From Rubellimicrobium arenae (GTDB lineage: Bacteria; Pseudomonadota; Alphaproteobacteria; Rhodobacterales; Rhodobacteraceae), in assembly GCF_017916295.1 (NCBI RefSeq), contig NZ_JAFMSS010000005.1, forward strand, positions 1 to 64,000: 64,000 bases of DNA, given 5' to 3'. Shown piece by piece: positions 42,570 through 51,630 of this stretch. The position numbers and the translations under genes were made by a program. Within the stretch, counting starts at the first letter, position 1, and every line of letters starts with the position of its first letter. A model generated the notes under the pieces. It made no database searches. It saw nothing but the letters and a program-made list of their open reading frames with translations, and had not been told where the DNA came from.

Positions 42570-43715
42570 ATGCCCCTCGATCCCGCCGTTCCTACCCTTG
42601 GGCTCAACTCCCTGGGCCTTCCCAAGCCGCCGAGCGAAACCCGCGTGGTGGTCGCCATGTCCGGCGGCGTGGACAGTTCGGTCGTGGCCGCCCAGTTGGC
42701 GGAGGAAGGTTACGACGTCGTCGGCGTCACCTTGCAGCTTTATGACCACGGGGCCGCGCTTGCGAAAAAGGGGGCCTGCTGCGCGGGGCGCGATATTCAC
42801 GACGCGCGTCGCGTTGCGGAAACAATGGGTTTCCCGCATTATGTTCTCGATTACGAAACTCTGTTTCGCCAATCGGTAATCGATGAGTTTGCGGACAGCT
42901 ATCTGGCCGGCGCAACACCGGTGCCTTGCATCCGATGCAATGAACGGGTGAAATTCCGGGATCTGCTCAATGTGGCAAAGGACCTGGACGCCGACTGCAT
43001 GGCGACCGGGCATTACATCCGGCGCGAGGTGGGGCTCCTTGGGCCTGAACTTCACCGGGCGGCCGATCCGGCGCGCGACCAGTCGTACTTCCTCTTCTCC
43101 ACCTCGCGCGAGCAGCTTGGCTACCTTCGCTTCCCCCTCGGAGGGCTTGCGTCCAAGGCCGAGACCCGAGCCCTTGCGGCGCGGTACGGGCTGCCCGTCG
43201 CGGACAAGCCGGACAGTCAGGACATCTGCTTTGTCCCGTCGGGCAACTATGCGGCCGTCATCGAGAAGCTTCGGCCCGGAGCGGCGGAGCCGGGCGACAT
43301 CGTGGATCACGAAGGCCGGGTGCTGGGACGGCACGACGGGGTCCTTCGCTACACCGTCGGACAGCGGCGCGGGCTCGGGATCGGCGGACTGGACGAGCCG
43401 CTGTTCGTGGTGCGGCTCGATGCCGAGAAGCGGCAGGTCGTGGTCGGCCCGCGCGACCTTCTCCGCTCCCGCCAGATCAGCCTGCGGGAGGTGAACTGGC
43501 TTGGCGACGGACCCCTGGACCGGGAGCATGACGTGCTGGTCCGCGTTCGGTCCACTCGGCAGCCGGTTCCCGCTCTGGTCCGGCCTGCGCCGGACGGTGC
43601 GGAAGTGACCCTGCTATCGCCGGAAGAAGGCGTAGCCCCTGGCCAAGCCTGCGTGTTCTACGCCCCCGAAGGCACCAGGGTCCTGGGCGGCGGCTGGATT
43701 TCGCGTGCCTCGTAG
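42570..43715 (+). CDS. mnmA: tRNA-specific 2-thiouridylase
   Basis: A 381-residue enzyme that makes 2-thiouridine at the wobble position of Lys, Glu and Gln tRNAs. The PP-loop motif is VAMSGGVDSSVVAAQL (about residues 28-43), the first catalytic cysteine lies in TPVPCIRCNERVKF, and the second in DSQDICFVPSGNY. The C-terminal beta-barrel follows. The ATG at 42570 leaves about 27 residues before the PP loop, a common alphaproteobacterial extension; the frame is open back to 42483. It converges with lpxB, 25 bp apart. Confidence 0.94.
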   Translation: MPLDPAVPTLGLNSLGLPKPPSETRVVVAMSGGVDSSVVAAQLAEEGYDVVGVTLQLYDHGAALAKKGACCAGRDIHDARRVAETMGFPHYVLDYETLFRQSVIDEFADSYLAGATPVPCIRCNERVKFRDLLNVAKDLDADCMATGHYIRREVGLLGPELHRAADPARDQSYFLFSTSREQLGYLRFPLGGLASKAETRALAARYGLPVADKPDSQDICFVPSGNYAAVIEKLRPGAAEPGDIVDHEGRVLGRHDGVLRYTVGQRRGLGIGGLDEPLFVVRLDAEKRQVVVGPRDLLRSRQISLREVNWLGDGPLDREHDVLVRVRSTRQPVPALVRPAPDGAEVTLLSPEEGVAPGQACVFYAPEGTRVLGGGWISRAS

Positions 43716-43740
43716 CAGGCCCGCCGGGGGTCGCCTGGCG

Positions 43741-44892
43741 TCAGCTCCACCGGGCCAGGATGGCCCTGGCAGCCCGGAGCCCGGGGGGTTCCCCTCCTGC
43801 GCCGAGCCGCTGCATGGTCAACTCCATGGCGGCCCGCTGGGCGCCGGGGTTGGCCATGACCGAAAGCAGGGAGTCGGCGATCGGTCCGGGCTGGCAGTTG
43901 GGGCCAAGAAACTCGGGCACGGCACGGACATCCGAGACGATGTTCACAAGGGTTGCCGTGTCCACCTTAACCATCCAGCGCGCCACCTGCCAGGTCATCC
44001 AGGCCATGTCATAGGCGATCACCATCGGCGTCCCGCTTGCCGCCAACTCAAGCGAGACGGTTCCAGAGGCCGCCAGCGCCACATCGGCTGCCTTGAAGGC
44101 TGCCCTCTTTGCGCCTTGGGCCAGTGGGTCGCTCCGCGGATTGAGGATCACCGGCTTGAGGGGCCAGGAGGCCGTGAGGTCGCGCACCAGATCGGCGACA
44201 GGCCCGGCCGCCGGAAGCACGACTTGCGTCCCTGGGCGTGCGGCGGCCACGCGGCCCAAGGCCTCTCCGAACCGGGCGCTCAGTCGTTCGACCTCGCTCC
44301 GGCGCGAACCGGGCAGAGCGAGCACCAGGGGAGCATCCCCGATCCCGAGCGCGCTCCGGAAGGCCTGGGCCTCGGCTTGGGTGGCCACAGGTTCGGCCAC
44401 GACCGGATGGCCGACGAAGTCGCAGGGAATGCCCTGCGCCTCCCAGAGCGGCGGCTCGAAGGGGAAGAGGGCCAGCAATTGGTCCGACACCCCCCGCAGC
44501 TTCCGCGCGCGCCCGGGCCGCCACGCCCAGATGGTCGGAGCAACGTAATGGACGCAGCGAACCGGAGCACCTGCCGCCTTGACCGCGCGCGCCACACGGA
44601 GGCCGAAATCAGGACTGTCGATCGTGAGCAGGATGTCCGGCCGCGACGCCAGCACCGCCTGAATGGTCTGATCGAGCCGCTGCCGAAGAAGCCGGTATCG
44701 TCCCAGCACCTCGACGACCCCCATGACGCTGAGATCCGACATCGGGAAAAGGCTCGAAAGCCCCTCTCCGGCCATCGCATCCCCGCCTACGCCTTCGAAG
44801 ACCACGTCCGGGCGAAGGCTCTTCAGACCGGCCATTGCGGCGGCCCCCAGCCGGTCTCCCGAAGGCTCTCCGGCAAGGACGAAGACCTTCAC
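43741..44892 (-). CDS. lpxB: Lipid-A-disaccharide synthase
   Basis: A 383-residue GT-B glycosyltransferase that joins UDP-diacylglucosamine to lipid X in lipid A synthesis at the inner membrane. It has the N-terminal FVLAGEPSGDRLGAAAM motif, the PDFGLRVARAVK segment and CVHYVAPTIWAWRPGRARK. Late in the protein AASGTVSLELAASGTPMVIAYD forms the sugar-nucleotide site. The start overlaps the lpxI stop (ATGA). It is the last gene of the long minus-strand envelope cluster. Confidence 0.95.
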   Translation of the reverse strand: MKVFVLAGEPSGDRLGAAAMAGLKSLRPDVVFEGVGGDAMAGEGLSSLFPMSDLSVMGVVEVLGRYRLLRQRLDQTIQAVLASRPDILLTIDSPDFGLRVARAVKAAGAPVRCVHYVAPTIWAWRPGRARKLRGVSDQLLALFPFEPPLWEAQGIPCDFVGHPVVAEPVATQAEAQAFRSALGIGDAPLVLALPGSRRSEVERLSARFGEALGRVAAARPGTQVVLPAAGPVADLVRDLTASWPLKPVILNPRSDPLAQGAKRAAFKAADVALAASGTVSLELAASGTPMVIAYDMAWMTWQVARWMVKVDTATLVNIVSDVRAVPEFLGPNCQPGPIADSLLSVMANPGAQRAAMELTMQRLGAGGEPPGLRAARAILARWS

Positions 44893-45692
44893 TGCGAGGG
44901 CTCGCGGACCCAGAGCACGAGACCGGCCGCGTCGGCCGCGGAGATGGTCGCGCTGTGGTCCAGCATCATGACTCCGCCCGCCTCGATGACGATGGCGGAC
45001 AGCCTGGACGCCCGCGCGAGTTCGACCGTTCCAGCGCCGATGACCGGCAGATCGGCCCGTCGATCCTGCCCAAGCTTGGGCGCCTTGTAGAAGAGCGCCC
45101 CCTCTGCATGCTCCCGCGCGGAGCGGAGCATGACATCCGTGCCGGGCGCCGCCTCGACCGCGATCACCTGGCCCCGGCGCACGATCAGGCCCTGGCCCAC
45201 ATCGGCAGGCGCCATGATCCGGTGAACCTGCTCGGCCCGAGCCGCATCGGCCTCGTGCTGGCGGGTCGGCTGGGCGACGCTCAAAATGCCGGGGGCGGGA
45301 AGGAGGGCGGGAACGAGGTCGTGGGCCGCCACGATGCCGAATCCCGCTTCCTCGAAAAGACTGAGGGCGGCCCGCAACGCGCCATCATCGCCCTGCCCCA
45401 ATGCCGCAACGATCCGTGGCACCAAGGGGACGGTCGCCTTGTCGATCTGCCCTGGATCGATCGAGGGACGGCGAATGCCGCCGCTGAAGCACACCTGCCC
45501 GACGCCCAGGGCCCGGAGATGCTGCAGCAGGGTGCCCACATGCTCGACCCGGAACGTGACCGGTGCCCCTGCGGACGGGTTCAACTCGGTCCTGTCGCTG
45601 ACGACACAGACGATGCTGGGCTCGCCCCGCTCGTGCAGAGCGCTCACCAGACGTGAGGTCAGCGGGTCGGGACTGCCAACGAGGGCGATCAT
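44889..45692 (-). CDS. lpxI: UDP-2,3-diacylglucosamine pyrophosphatase LpxI
   Basis: A 267-residue protein of the DUF1009/LpxI family, which cleaves UDP-diacylglucosamine to lipid X in alphaproteobacteria in place of the LpxH of enteric bacteria. It has the expected order: a small N-terminal domain (IALVGSPDPLTSRLVSAL), the GQVCFSGGIRRPSI segment, and a C-terminal domain with GLIVRRGQVIAVEAAPGTD and APKLGQDRRADLPVIGAGTVE, where the family's conserved Lys and Asp residues lie. The ATG at 45692 overlaps the lpxA stop (ATGA). Confidence 0.92.
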   Translation of the reverse strand: MIALVGSPDPLTSRLVSALHERGEPSIVCVVSDRTELNPSAGAPVTFRVEHVGTLLQHLRALGVGQVCFSGGIRRPSIDPGQIDKATVPLVPRIVAALGQGDDGALRAALSLFEEAGFGIVAAHDLVPALLPAPGILSVAQPTRQHEADAARAEQVHRIMAPADVGQGLIVRRGQVIAVEAAPGTDVMLRSAREHAEGALFYKAPKLGQDRRADLPVIGAGTVELARASRLSAIVIEAGGVMMLDHSATISAADAAGLVLWVREPSQ

Positions 45693-46465
45693 CTCGGCGT
45701 CATGAACTGGCGGTCCGACCCGGCCAGCACGAAATCCGCCCATTCACGAACCAGCGCGCTCTCCGACTCAGCAAAGGACCGCATCCGTTCGAGGAAGGAA
45801 CCCTCCCCTTCACGCAGGACCTGAAACGCGGCCCGCAGGGCCGAGATGTCGTCCCGCGGAATGCCCCGGCGCTTGAGGCCGACGAGGTTCAGGCCTTCGA
45901 GTTCGCTCCGCGGACCTTGGACGAGACCGTGGGGAATGACGTCATGCGTGATCTTGGACATCCCGCCGATCATGGCGCCGCGTCCGATCCGCACCCACTG
46001 ATGCACCCCGGCAAGACCCCCGATGACGACGTCGTCGCCGACGGTGCAATGCCCCGCGATCGCCACGGAGTTGGCGACGATGACCCTGTCCCCGACCTGG
46101 GCGTCATGGGCCACGTGACAGTTCGCCATGAACAGGCACCCGTCTCCGATCCGCGTCTCACCCCCGCCACCGTCGGTGCCGATGTTCATGGTGACATATT
46201 CGCGGATGCGATTGCGCGCCCCGATCCGCAGGCGGGTCCGCTCGCCCGCGTATTTCAGATCCTGCGGGATCTCGCCAAGGACCGCGAAGGGAAAGACGAC
46301 GGTCCCTGCCCCGATCTCGGTGTCGCCGGCCACCACGACATGCGACCGGAGCTCGACGCCGTCGCCCAGGACCGCGTCCGGTCCGACGACGCAGAACGGG
46401 CCGATCCGGACCCCCTGGCCGAGCCGCGCCCGGGGATCGACCAGTGCGGTGGCATGGACCTCCAT
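45689..46465 (-). CDS. lpxA: UDP-N-acetylglucosamine acyltransferase
   Basis: A 258-residue left-handed beta-helix enzyme that starts lipid A synthesis by 3-O-acylation of UDP-GlcNAc. Hexapeptide repeats run through residues 1-190 (for example IGPFCVVGPDAVLGDGVELR). The catalytic His is in ANCHVAHDAQVGDRV and the conserved IPQDLKYAGE loop is present. The ATG at 46465 overlaps the fabZ stop (TGATG); an in-frame ATG six codons earlier lies within fabZ. Confidence 0.95.
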   Translation of the reverse strand: MEVHATALVDPRARLGQGVRIGPFCVVGPDAVLGDGVELRSHVVVAGDTEIGAGTVVFPFAVLGEIPQDLKYAGERTRLRIGARNRIREYVTMNIGTDGGGGETRIGDGCLFMANCHVAHDAQVGDRVIVANSVAIAGHCTVGDDVVIGGLAGVHQWVRIGRGAMIGGMSKITHDVIPHGLVQGPRSELEGLNLVGLKRRGIPRDDISALRAAFQVLREGEGSFLERMRSFAESESALVREWADFVLAGSDRQFMTPR

Positions 46466-46959
46466 CAGGCGCCCGCGCCCCAATCGACCATGGCCGCGAA
46501 CTCGGCCTCGGCCGCCAGTTCGCCATCCACGGTCGCCCGGCCCGCAAAGCGCCAGACCTTTCCGCCCGGCTTGCCCCGCACGGTGGTCACGTCCATCAGG
46601 AGCTGGTCGCCGGGAACGACCTTGCGGCGGAACTTACAGTTGTCGATCGACATGAAGTAGATGAGCAGGTTCCCCCCGGTCAGCCCCAGGGAGGTGCCGA
46701 TCATCACGCCTGCGGTCTGGGCCATGGCCTCCACGATGGTCACGCCGGGCATGACCGGCACCCCCGGGAAGTGACCCTGGAAATGCGGCTCGTTCATCGT
46801 GACGTTCTTGAGGCCCTGCGCCCGGGACGTACCCTCGATGTGACGGACGCGGTCCACCAGGAGGAACGGATAGCGGTGGGGCAGGATGCGCTGGATGAGG
46901 TGGATATCCGCCTCGGTGATCGCCGTTGGTTGGCCTCCCTCGGCAGCCGCCTGCTCCAT
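46465..46959 (-). CDS. fabZ: 3-hydroxyacyl-ACP dehydratase
   Basis: A 164-residue hot-dog fold dehydratase of fatty acid elongation. It has the LPHRYPFLLVDRV N-terminal motif with the catalytic His in PHFQGHFPGVPVMPGV and the Glu in TIVEAMAQTAG. GAGGGG lies upstream of the ATG at 46959. It is coupled to lpxA by a 1-base stop/start overlap; the hydroxyacyl-ACP pool is shared by both enzymes, and this gene order is conserved in many Gram-negative bacteria. Confidence 0.95.
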   Translation of the reverse strand: MEQAAAEGGQPTAITEADIHLIQRILPHRYPFLLVDRVRHIEGTSRAQGLKNVTMNEPHFQGHFPGVPVMPGVTIVEAMAQTAGVMIGTSLGLTGGNLLIYFMSIDNCKFRRKVVPGDQLLMDVTTVRGKPGGKVWRFAGRATVDGELAAEAEFAAMVDWGAGA

Positions 46960-47026
46960 TGCGCATCCCCTCTGACTATGCGGCGCCTGCCTAGCAACAA
47001 GCCCCCGCACCCGCAAGCGCCCCGGA

Positions 47027-47704
47027 TCAGCCGTCCTGATCGGGGCCCGATGTGCCAGGCGCCGCCTCGGCCGGATCCGTGGACCCGGGCTCCTCCGGCT
47101 CCGGACTCGGCGGCGCCTCGGCTGGGCCGCTGTCCGTCGGCGTGGTGGAGCCGGCGCCGCCCTGTCCTTCGCCGAGTTGCTGGTCGATGGCCGTGATCGC
47201 TTCGTCGGTGATATCCACCAGACCCACGCTCAGAAAGACGTCACGCCGTTCCAGGATGACGGCGGCTCCGCTGTCGATCATCAGCCGGGCCAGAACGGGC
47301 GTGACGGCATTGAGGAAATCCTCGCGTCCCTTGCTGACGGCGGCCTCGAGCTCGCGCTGCTTGGCGTCCTGCTCGCTTCGGATCGACTGGACGCGGGTGT
47401 CGAAGGCTTCCGCTTCGGATCGGAACGCCTCGACCTCCATGCTGGGCCGACGGTCGGTAAGCGCACGCTCCTCGGCCGTCAGTTCGGTGGCCAGACGGTC
47501 ATTCTCGGCGGCCAGCGCTTCTGTGCGGGCCTTCAGGTCCTCGTTGATACGCCGCCCGTAGCGCGTTTCGCTCAGGAGCCGGTCGACGTCGATCGTGAGG
47601 ATCGGGCTCCGGATCTGCCCCATCGACAGGTCGGTCTGGGCCGCAACCCCCTGCGGAGCCGCGACCGCCAGGACGAGCGAGGCGATCAGGGCAAGGGCGC
47701 GCAT
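47027..47704 (-). CDS. OmpH/Skp-family periplasmic chaperone
   Basis: A 225-residue protein with a signal peptide (MRALALIASLVLAVAAPQG, cleavage after VAA-QT), then SPILTIDVDRLLSETRYGRRI and a long coiled coil of Glu/Arg/Ala (about residues 55-125), as in Skp, which carries unfolded outer-membrane proteins to the BAM complex. The last 45 residues are a Pro/Glu/Ser/Gly-rich tail that is not part of the fold. It starts in the bamA stop codon (ATGA), which supports the role. Confidence 0.87.
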   Translation of the reverse strand: MRALALIASLVLAVAAPQGVAAQTDLSMGQIRSPILTIDVDRLLSETRYGRRINEDLKARTEALAAENDRLATELTAEERALTDRRPSMEVEAFRSEAEAFDTRVQSIRSEQDAKQRELEAAVSKGREDFLNAVTPVLARLMIDSGAAVILERRDVFLSVGLVDITDEAITAIDQQLGEGQGGAGSTTPTDSGPAEAPPSPEPEEPGSTDPAEAAPGTSGPDQDG

Positions 47705-50055
47705 CAGAACTGGGTTGAGACCGTCACGTCGAAGTTCTGAACCTCGTCATAATCCTCGGCGATGAGGGGACGGCTGAAGTTGAACCGGAGCGGGCCCAGA
47801 GGCGTGGTCCAGAACAGCGACAGGCCGGCGGTGGCGCGCGGTGTGAACTCATCGCCCAGGATGCGGTCGCCTTCGGGCGCGTCCACGCCGACATCCCAGA
47901 CCGAGCCGTAGTCCACGAACGCCCCGCCCGAGACGCCATATTCCTCCGGAACGGGAAGCGGGAACTCGGCCTCGAGGCGGGCGACGGCATAGGTATTTCC
48001 GCCCAGCGCGTCGTCCGTGTCCTCGTCCCGCGGCCCGATGCCGCCACGCTCGAACCCGCGCATGATCCGGGAGCCAAGGAAATATCGGTCCGTCACACGG
48101 CTGTCGCCATCCGTGAAGTTCAGGATCCCGCCTTCGACCGTCGCCCGCAGGGTGAGATCCTCACCCCAGACCTTGGTTTCAGCCGAAGCGAGCGCCGAGG
48201 TCTGGATGAACATCCGGTCGCCGAATCCATACTCCTGACCGGCGCGGATCAAGTAGTTGGTCGGCGTGTCGATGTTGTTCCGCCGGGTGTCGAAGCTGAA
48301 GGTGAACCCGACCGAGTTCGTCCAGATGCCGCCATCGTCGGCCTCGTTCTTGATGATCTGGCTCGCGTCCTCATCGACATCGGTGATGTCAGTGAACTCG
48401 GTGGCATAAAACACGTTCAGCCGGCCGCGTTCGCTGATCGGAAAGCCCAGCGACGGCGAAAGGCGGAAGTTGTTGGTGTCGTAAAGCGCGCTGGCGTTGT
48501 CCGTCTGACGGAAGTTGAGGCTGATGCCACCTTCCAGATCGCGCCCCAGGAACTGCGGCTCGGTGAAGTCGAAGGACAGCCGCCGGTTGTCCTGGCCGGT
48601 CGAGATGCTGAAGTTCAGCTCCTGCCCGCGGCCCAGGAAGTTGTCTTCGGAGAAGCTGGCGATCAGCGCCGGACCGTCATCGCTCGAGTAGTTGACGCCG
48701 AAGGACAGCGACCCGGTCGGTTTCTCCTCGACGTTGACGTCGATCACGACTTGGTCGGGCGCGGTCCCGGCGCGCGCCTCGACGTCGGCGTTGGCGAAGT
48801 AGCCGAGCGCGCGAATCCGCTCGGCGGACTCGCGGATCTCGCGCGGGTTGAACGGATCCCCCTCGACCGCGCGAAACTGGGACCGAATGACCCGGTCCAG
48901 CGTGGTCGCGTTCCCCTCGATGTCGATCCGCTCGACGAAGATGCGGTCCCCGGGAACGAGCGCATATTCAAGGTTGAGGATGCGTCCCCGCTCGTCGCGG
49001 GTGATGCGGGGGTCCACACGGACGAAGTTGATCCCCCGCCGGAGCGCCACGGCCTCGATCCGGGAGATGTCGTTGTCGATCGCCACCGGCGAATAGGTCT
49101 GTCCGCGATGGACCCTGATGACCGACTGGAAGATCGCGGGATCTGCCTCGGGGATCGCACTGGTGACGGCGACGTTGCCGAAGGTGAATTGCTGGCCTTC
49201 CTGAATGTTGAAGGTGATCAGGTAGGCGTCACGCTCCCGCGTGAGGTTCACGTTCACATCGTTGATGGTGAAGTCGGCATAGCCGCGGGACCGGTAGAAG
49301 TCGGTCAGGAGCTGCCGGTCCAGGTCGATGCGCTCCGCCACGAAGGTGTCGCTGCCGATGATCGCGCGCAGCAAGCCGGCCTGCCGCGTTTCGAGCACAT
49401 TCCGGAGACGACGCTCGGAGAAGCTGCGGTTCCCGACGAACGAGATCCGCTCGACCTCGGTGACGCCACCTTCGGCGACCTGGAACACGAGATCGACCCG
49501 GTTGTCGTCGCGGCGGATGATGGACGGGGTCACGACGGCGTTGACGCGGCCGGCGGTCACATAGGCCTGCGTGATCGCGGCGGTGTCCTGTTCGGCCTGC
49601 GTCGGGGAGTAGACCCGCCGCTCAACGGACTTCACCAGAGCCGAAAGCTCCTCGTCCGAAAGGGACGAGTTCCCTTCGAAGTTGATCCTGTTGATCGTTG
49701 GCCATTCCTGCACGCGGATGACCAGGGTGCTGCCCTCGGGAACCACGTCCACGGCTTCGAAGAGCCCGGACGAGCGCAGCGCCTGCGCGGCGTCGTTCAG
49801 CTGGCCCGCCGACACGGCTTCGCCCTGCGAGATGCCGGCACGGGCCAGGATGGTTCCCGTCTCGATCCGCTGGTTGCCCTCGACCCGAACCGAGTTGAAG
49901 CTGAAGGTCTGGGCGCCGAGCGCGAAAGGCGTGGTCGAAACCAGGACCGCCGCCATCACGCGGGCGCGCCATGCCGCGCGTTTCGTGCGCCACTGGGAAC
50001 CGCTCATCTCCACCGCCCGCTTCTTGTGCTTATGCGGGCTCAGGCGTAGCCGCAT
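47704..50055 (-). CDS. bamA: Outer-membrane protein assembly factor BamA
   Basis: A precursor of up to 783 residues with a signal peptide (RVMAAVLVSTTPFALGA), five POTRA domains beginning at FSFNSVRVEGNQRIETGT (about residues 50-425) and a C-terminal 16-strand barrel ending in VSTQF, the C-terminal Phe needed for outer-membrane insertion. The conserved VRGF-type loop appears as IMRGFERGGIGPRD. The ATG at 50055 is given; ATG 50007 is a shorter alternative that still contains the signal peptide. It acts with Skp, encoded next. Confidence 0.95.
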   Translation of the reverse strand: MRLRLSPHKHKKRAVEMSGSQWRTKRAAWRARVMAAVLVSTTPFALGAQTFSFNSVRVEGNQRIETGTILARAGISQGEAVSAGQLNDAAQALRSSGLFEAVDVVPEGSTLVIRVQEWPTINRINFEGNSSLSDEELSALVKSVERRVYSPTQAEQDTAAITQAYVTAGRVNAVVTPSIIRRDDNRVDLVFQVAEGGVTEVERISFVGNRSFSERRLRNVLETRQAGLLRAIIGSDTFVAERIDLDRQLLTDFYRSRGYADFTINDVNVNLTRERDAYLITFNIQEGQQFTFGNVAVTSAIPEADPAIFQSVIRVHRGQTYSPVAIDNDISRIEAVALRRGINFVRVDPRITRDERGRILNLEYALVPGDRIFVERIDIEGNATTLDRVIRSQFRAVEGDPFNPREIRESAERIRALGYFANADVEARAGTAPDQVVIDVNVEEKPTGSLSFGVNYSSDDGPALIASFSEDNFLGRGQELNFSISTGQDNRRLSFDFTEPQFLGRDLEGGISLNFRQTDNASALYDTNNFRLSPSLGFPISERGRLNVFYATEFTDITDVDEDASQIIKNEADDGGIWTNSVGFTFSFDTRRNNIDTPTNYLIRAGQEYGFGDRMFIQTSALASAETKVWGEDLTLRATVEGGILNFTDGDSRVTDRYFLGSRIMRGFERGGIGPRDEDTDDALGGNTYAVARLEAEFPLPVPEEYGVSGGAFVDYGSVWDVGVDAPEGDRILGDEFTPRATAGLSLFWTTPLGPLRFNFSRPLIAEDYDEVQNFDVTVSTQF

Positions 50056-50097
50056 CCAGACCTGTTGTCAAAAGCCACGCGGCCCCTTGGCGAGAGG

Positions 50098-50232
50098 TCA
50101 ACCCAGAGCGCGGGATGCAAGCCACGCTGCCAGGATCAAGGCCCCACCCACTGTGAAGAGGGCCATCGCCCATTCCGCCAGGATCACCCCCAGCATCGTC
50201 GCCGCCCGAGCGGCGGGCAGAATCCTCGTCAT
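50098..50232 (-). CDS. Possible 44-aa membrane protein between rseP and bamA
   Basis: A short frame reading MTRILPAARAATMLGVILAE and then a hydrophobic continuation (WAMALFTVGGALILAAWLAS, RALG). GGGAG is nine bases upstream of the ATG. The basic N-terminus followed by a span of about 25 hydrophobic residues looks like a real single-pass protein. It lies between two envelope genes in the same direction. No family is recognised, and the hydrophobic composition could be fortuitous in GC-rich DNA. Confidence 0.45.
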   Translation of the reverse strand: MTRILPAARAATMLGVILAEWAMALFTVGGALILAAWLASRALG

Positions 50233-50294
50233 CCCTATGGTCTCCCTTCTGGGACACCTTGCGGGAAGGTTCTTACGATTCGGTAACCAGCCCG

Positions 50295-51626
50295 TCAGGG
50301 GCAGAGGAAAAGGTCGTTCGCGACAGCCCAGAACATCAGGGTCAGCAGGAGAGAGAGCCCAGCCGCCATGAGAACCCGCAGCGCCCGATCCCCCGGCGGG
50401 CGACCGGTAACCGCCTCCCAGGCGTGGAAGACCAGATGCCCGCCATCGAGGACGGGAATCGGGAACAGGTTCATGAGGCCGACAGCGGCGGACAGGACAG
50501 CCAGGAACGACAGGAAACTCGAGGTGCCCTGAGAGGCCATGGCGCCCGAGGTTTCGGCGATTCCCACCGGCCCCGACAGGTTGCAGGTCGAGATGGCCCC
50601 GGTCAGCATATGCCCGATCCCCGACAAGGATGAACTGAGCACGAACCAGAGCTGCCCGACTGCGTCGCCGATGGCCGTCGGCAACCCCGGAGTCTCGGTC
50701 CGGGCCTCGAAGAACGGAGCGGCCGAGAGCCCGACAAGCCAGCGTGTCTCGAAGCCTCCGCCCGGCAGCGGCATGTCCGCCCGCCTCGGCACGACGGTGA
50801 ACTCGTGCTCCTGGCCGTCGCGCCAGATCAGAAGCCCCATAGGACGCCCGTCGGACACACGGACCGCCTCGACGAGGTCGTCGAAGGCCTGGACGGGGCG
50901 GCCGTCGAGTTCGAGGACCACGTCGCCGGCACGGATCCCCACGTCCCATGCGGCGCTGTTCGGCGAAACCGAGGCGGCGACCGGCGGGAACGGGAACGGT
51001 CCCGGCACGGTCAACTCCTCATCGTCCCGACGGATCCTGTAGTCGACGGTCGCGGCCGATGGCAGTTCGGCGGCCACGTCGGCCAGGGAGTCGACGGTGA
51101 CGGACCGGCCCGCAATCGCGAGGATCTGGTCACCTTCCCGCAGATCCTGCACATACCCCGGAGGCAAGGGCTCCAGCCGTTCGATGGTCAAGGGATCGAC
51201 CGGGCGGCCCTGGGTGAGGATCAAGACGAGGAACAGGACGATCGTCAGGAGGAAATTAGCAAAGGGTCCCGCAGCCACGGTCGCGGCCCGCGCCCAAAGC
51301 GGCGCGCCCAGCATCGTGTGGCGGCGATCCGTGCCTGCGGGCGCCGAACCTGCCCCGACCGAGGCGGCATTGGCATCCCCCAGGAACTTGACGTATCCCC
51401 CCAGCGGCAGGGCCGCCACCTGCCAGCGCGTGCCGTGGCGATCCGTGCGCGAAAACAGCACGGGCCCGAACCCCAGCGAGAAGACCTCGGCCTTGATGCC
51501 GGTCCAACGTCCGACGATGTAGTGGCCGTATTCGTGGATCGCGACAATGATCGACAGGGCCACCACGAAGGCAATGAGCGTAAAGGCCAGGTTGCCGAAC
51601 TGCGGCAGGAATTGCGTCACGTCCAC
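50295..51626 (-). CDS. rseP: Site-2 protease RseP
   Basis: A 443-residue intramembrane zinc metalloprotease. The zinc motif HEYGH (31-35) is in the first transmembrane segment and the third ligand lies in NLFPIPVLDGGHLVF near the C-terminus. Two PDZ domains lie between (starting near PPGYVQDLREGDQILAI and SAAWDVGIRAGDVVLEL). It usually cleaves anti-sigma factors during envelope stress. It is part of the dxr-rseP-bamA cluster. Confidence 0.95.
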   Translation of the reverse strand: MDVTQFLPQFGNLAFTLIAFVVALSIIVAIHEYGHYIVGRWTGIKAEVFSLGFGPVLFSRTDRHGTRWQVAALPLGGYVKFLGDANAASVGAGSAPAGTDRRHTMLGAPLWARAATVAAGPFANFLLTIVLFLVLILTQGRPVDPLTIERLEPLPPGYVQDLREGDQILAIAGRSVTVDSLADVAAELPSAATVDYRIRRDDEELTVPGPFPFPPVAASVSPNSAAWDVGIRAGDVVLELDGRPVQAFDDLVEAVRVSDGRPMGLLIWRDGQEHEFTVVPRRADMPLPGGGFETRWLVGLSAAPFFEARTETPGLPTAIGDAVGQLWFVLSSSLSGIGHMLTGAISTCNLSGPVGIAETSGAMASQGTSSFLSFLAVLSAAVGLMNLFPIPVLDGGHLVFHAWEAVTGRPPGDRALRVLMAAGLSLLLTLMFWAVANDLFLCP

Positions 51627-51630
51627 CTGG

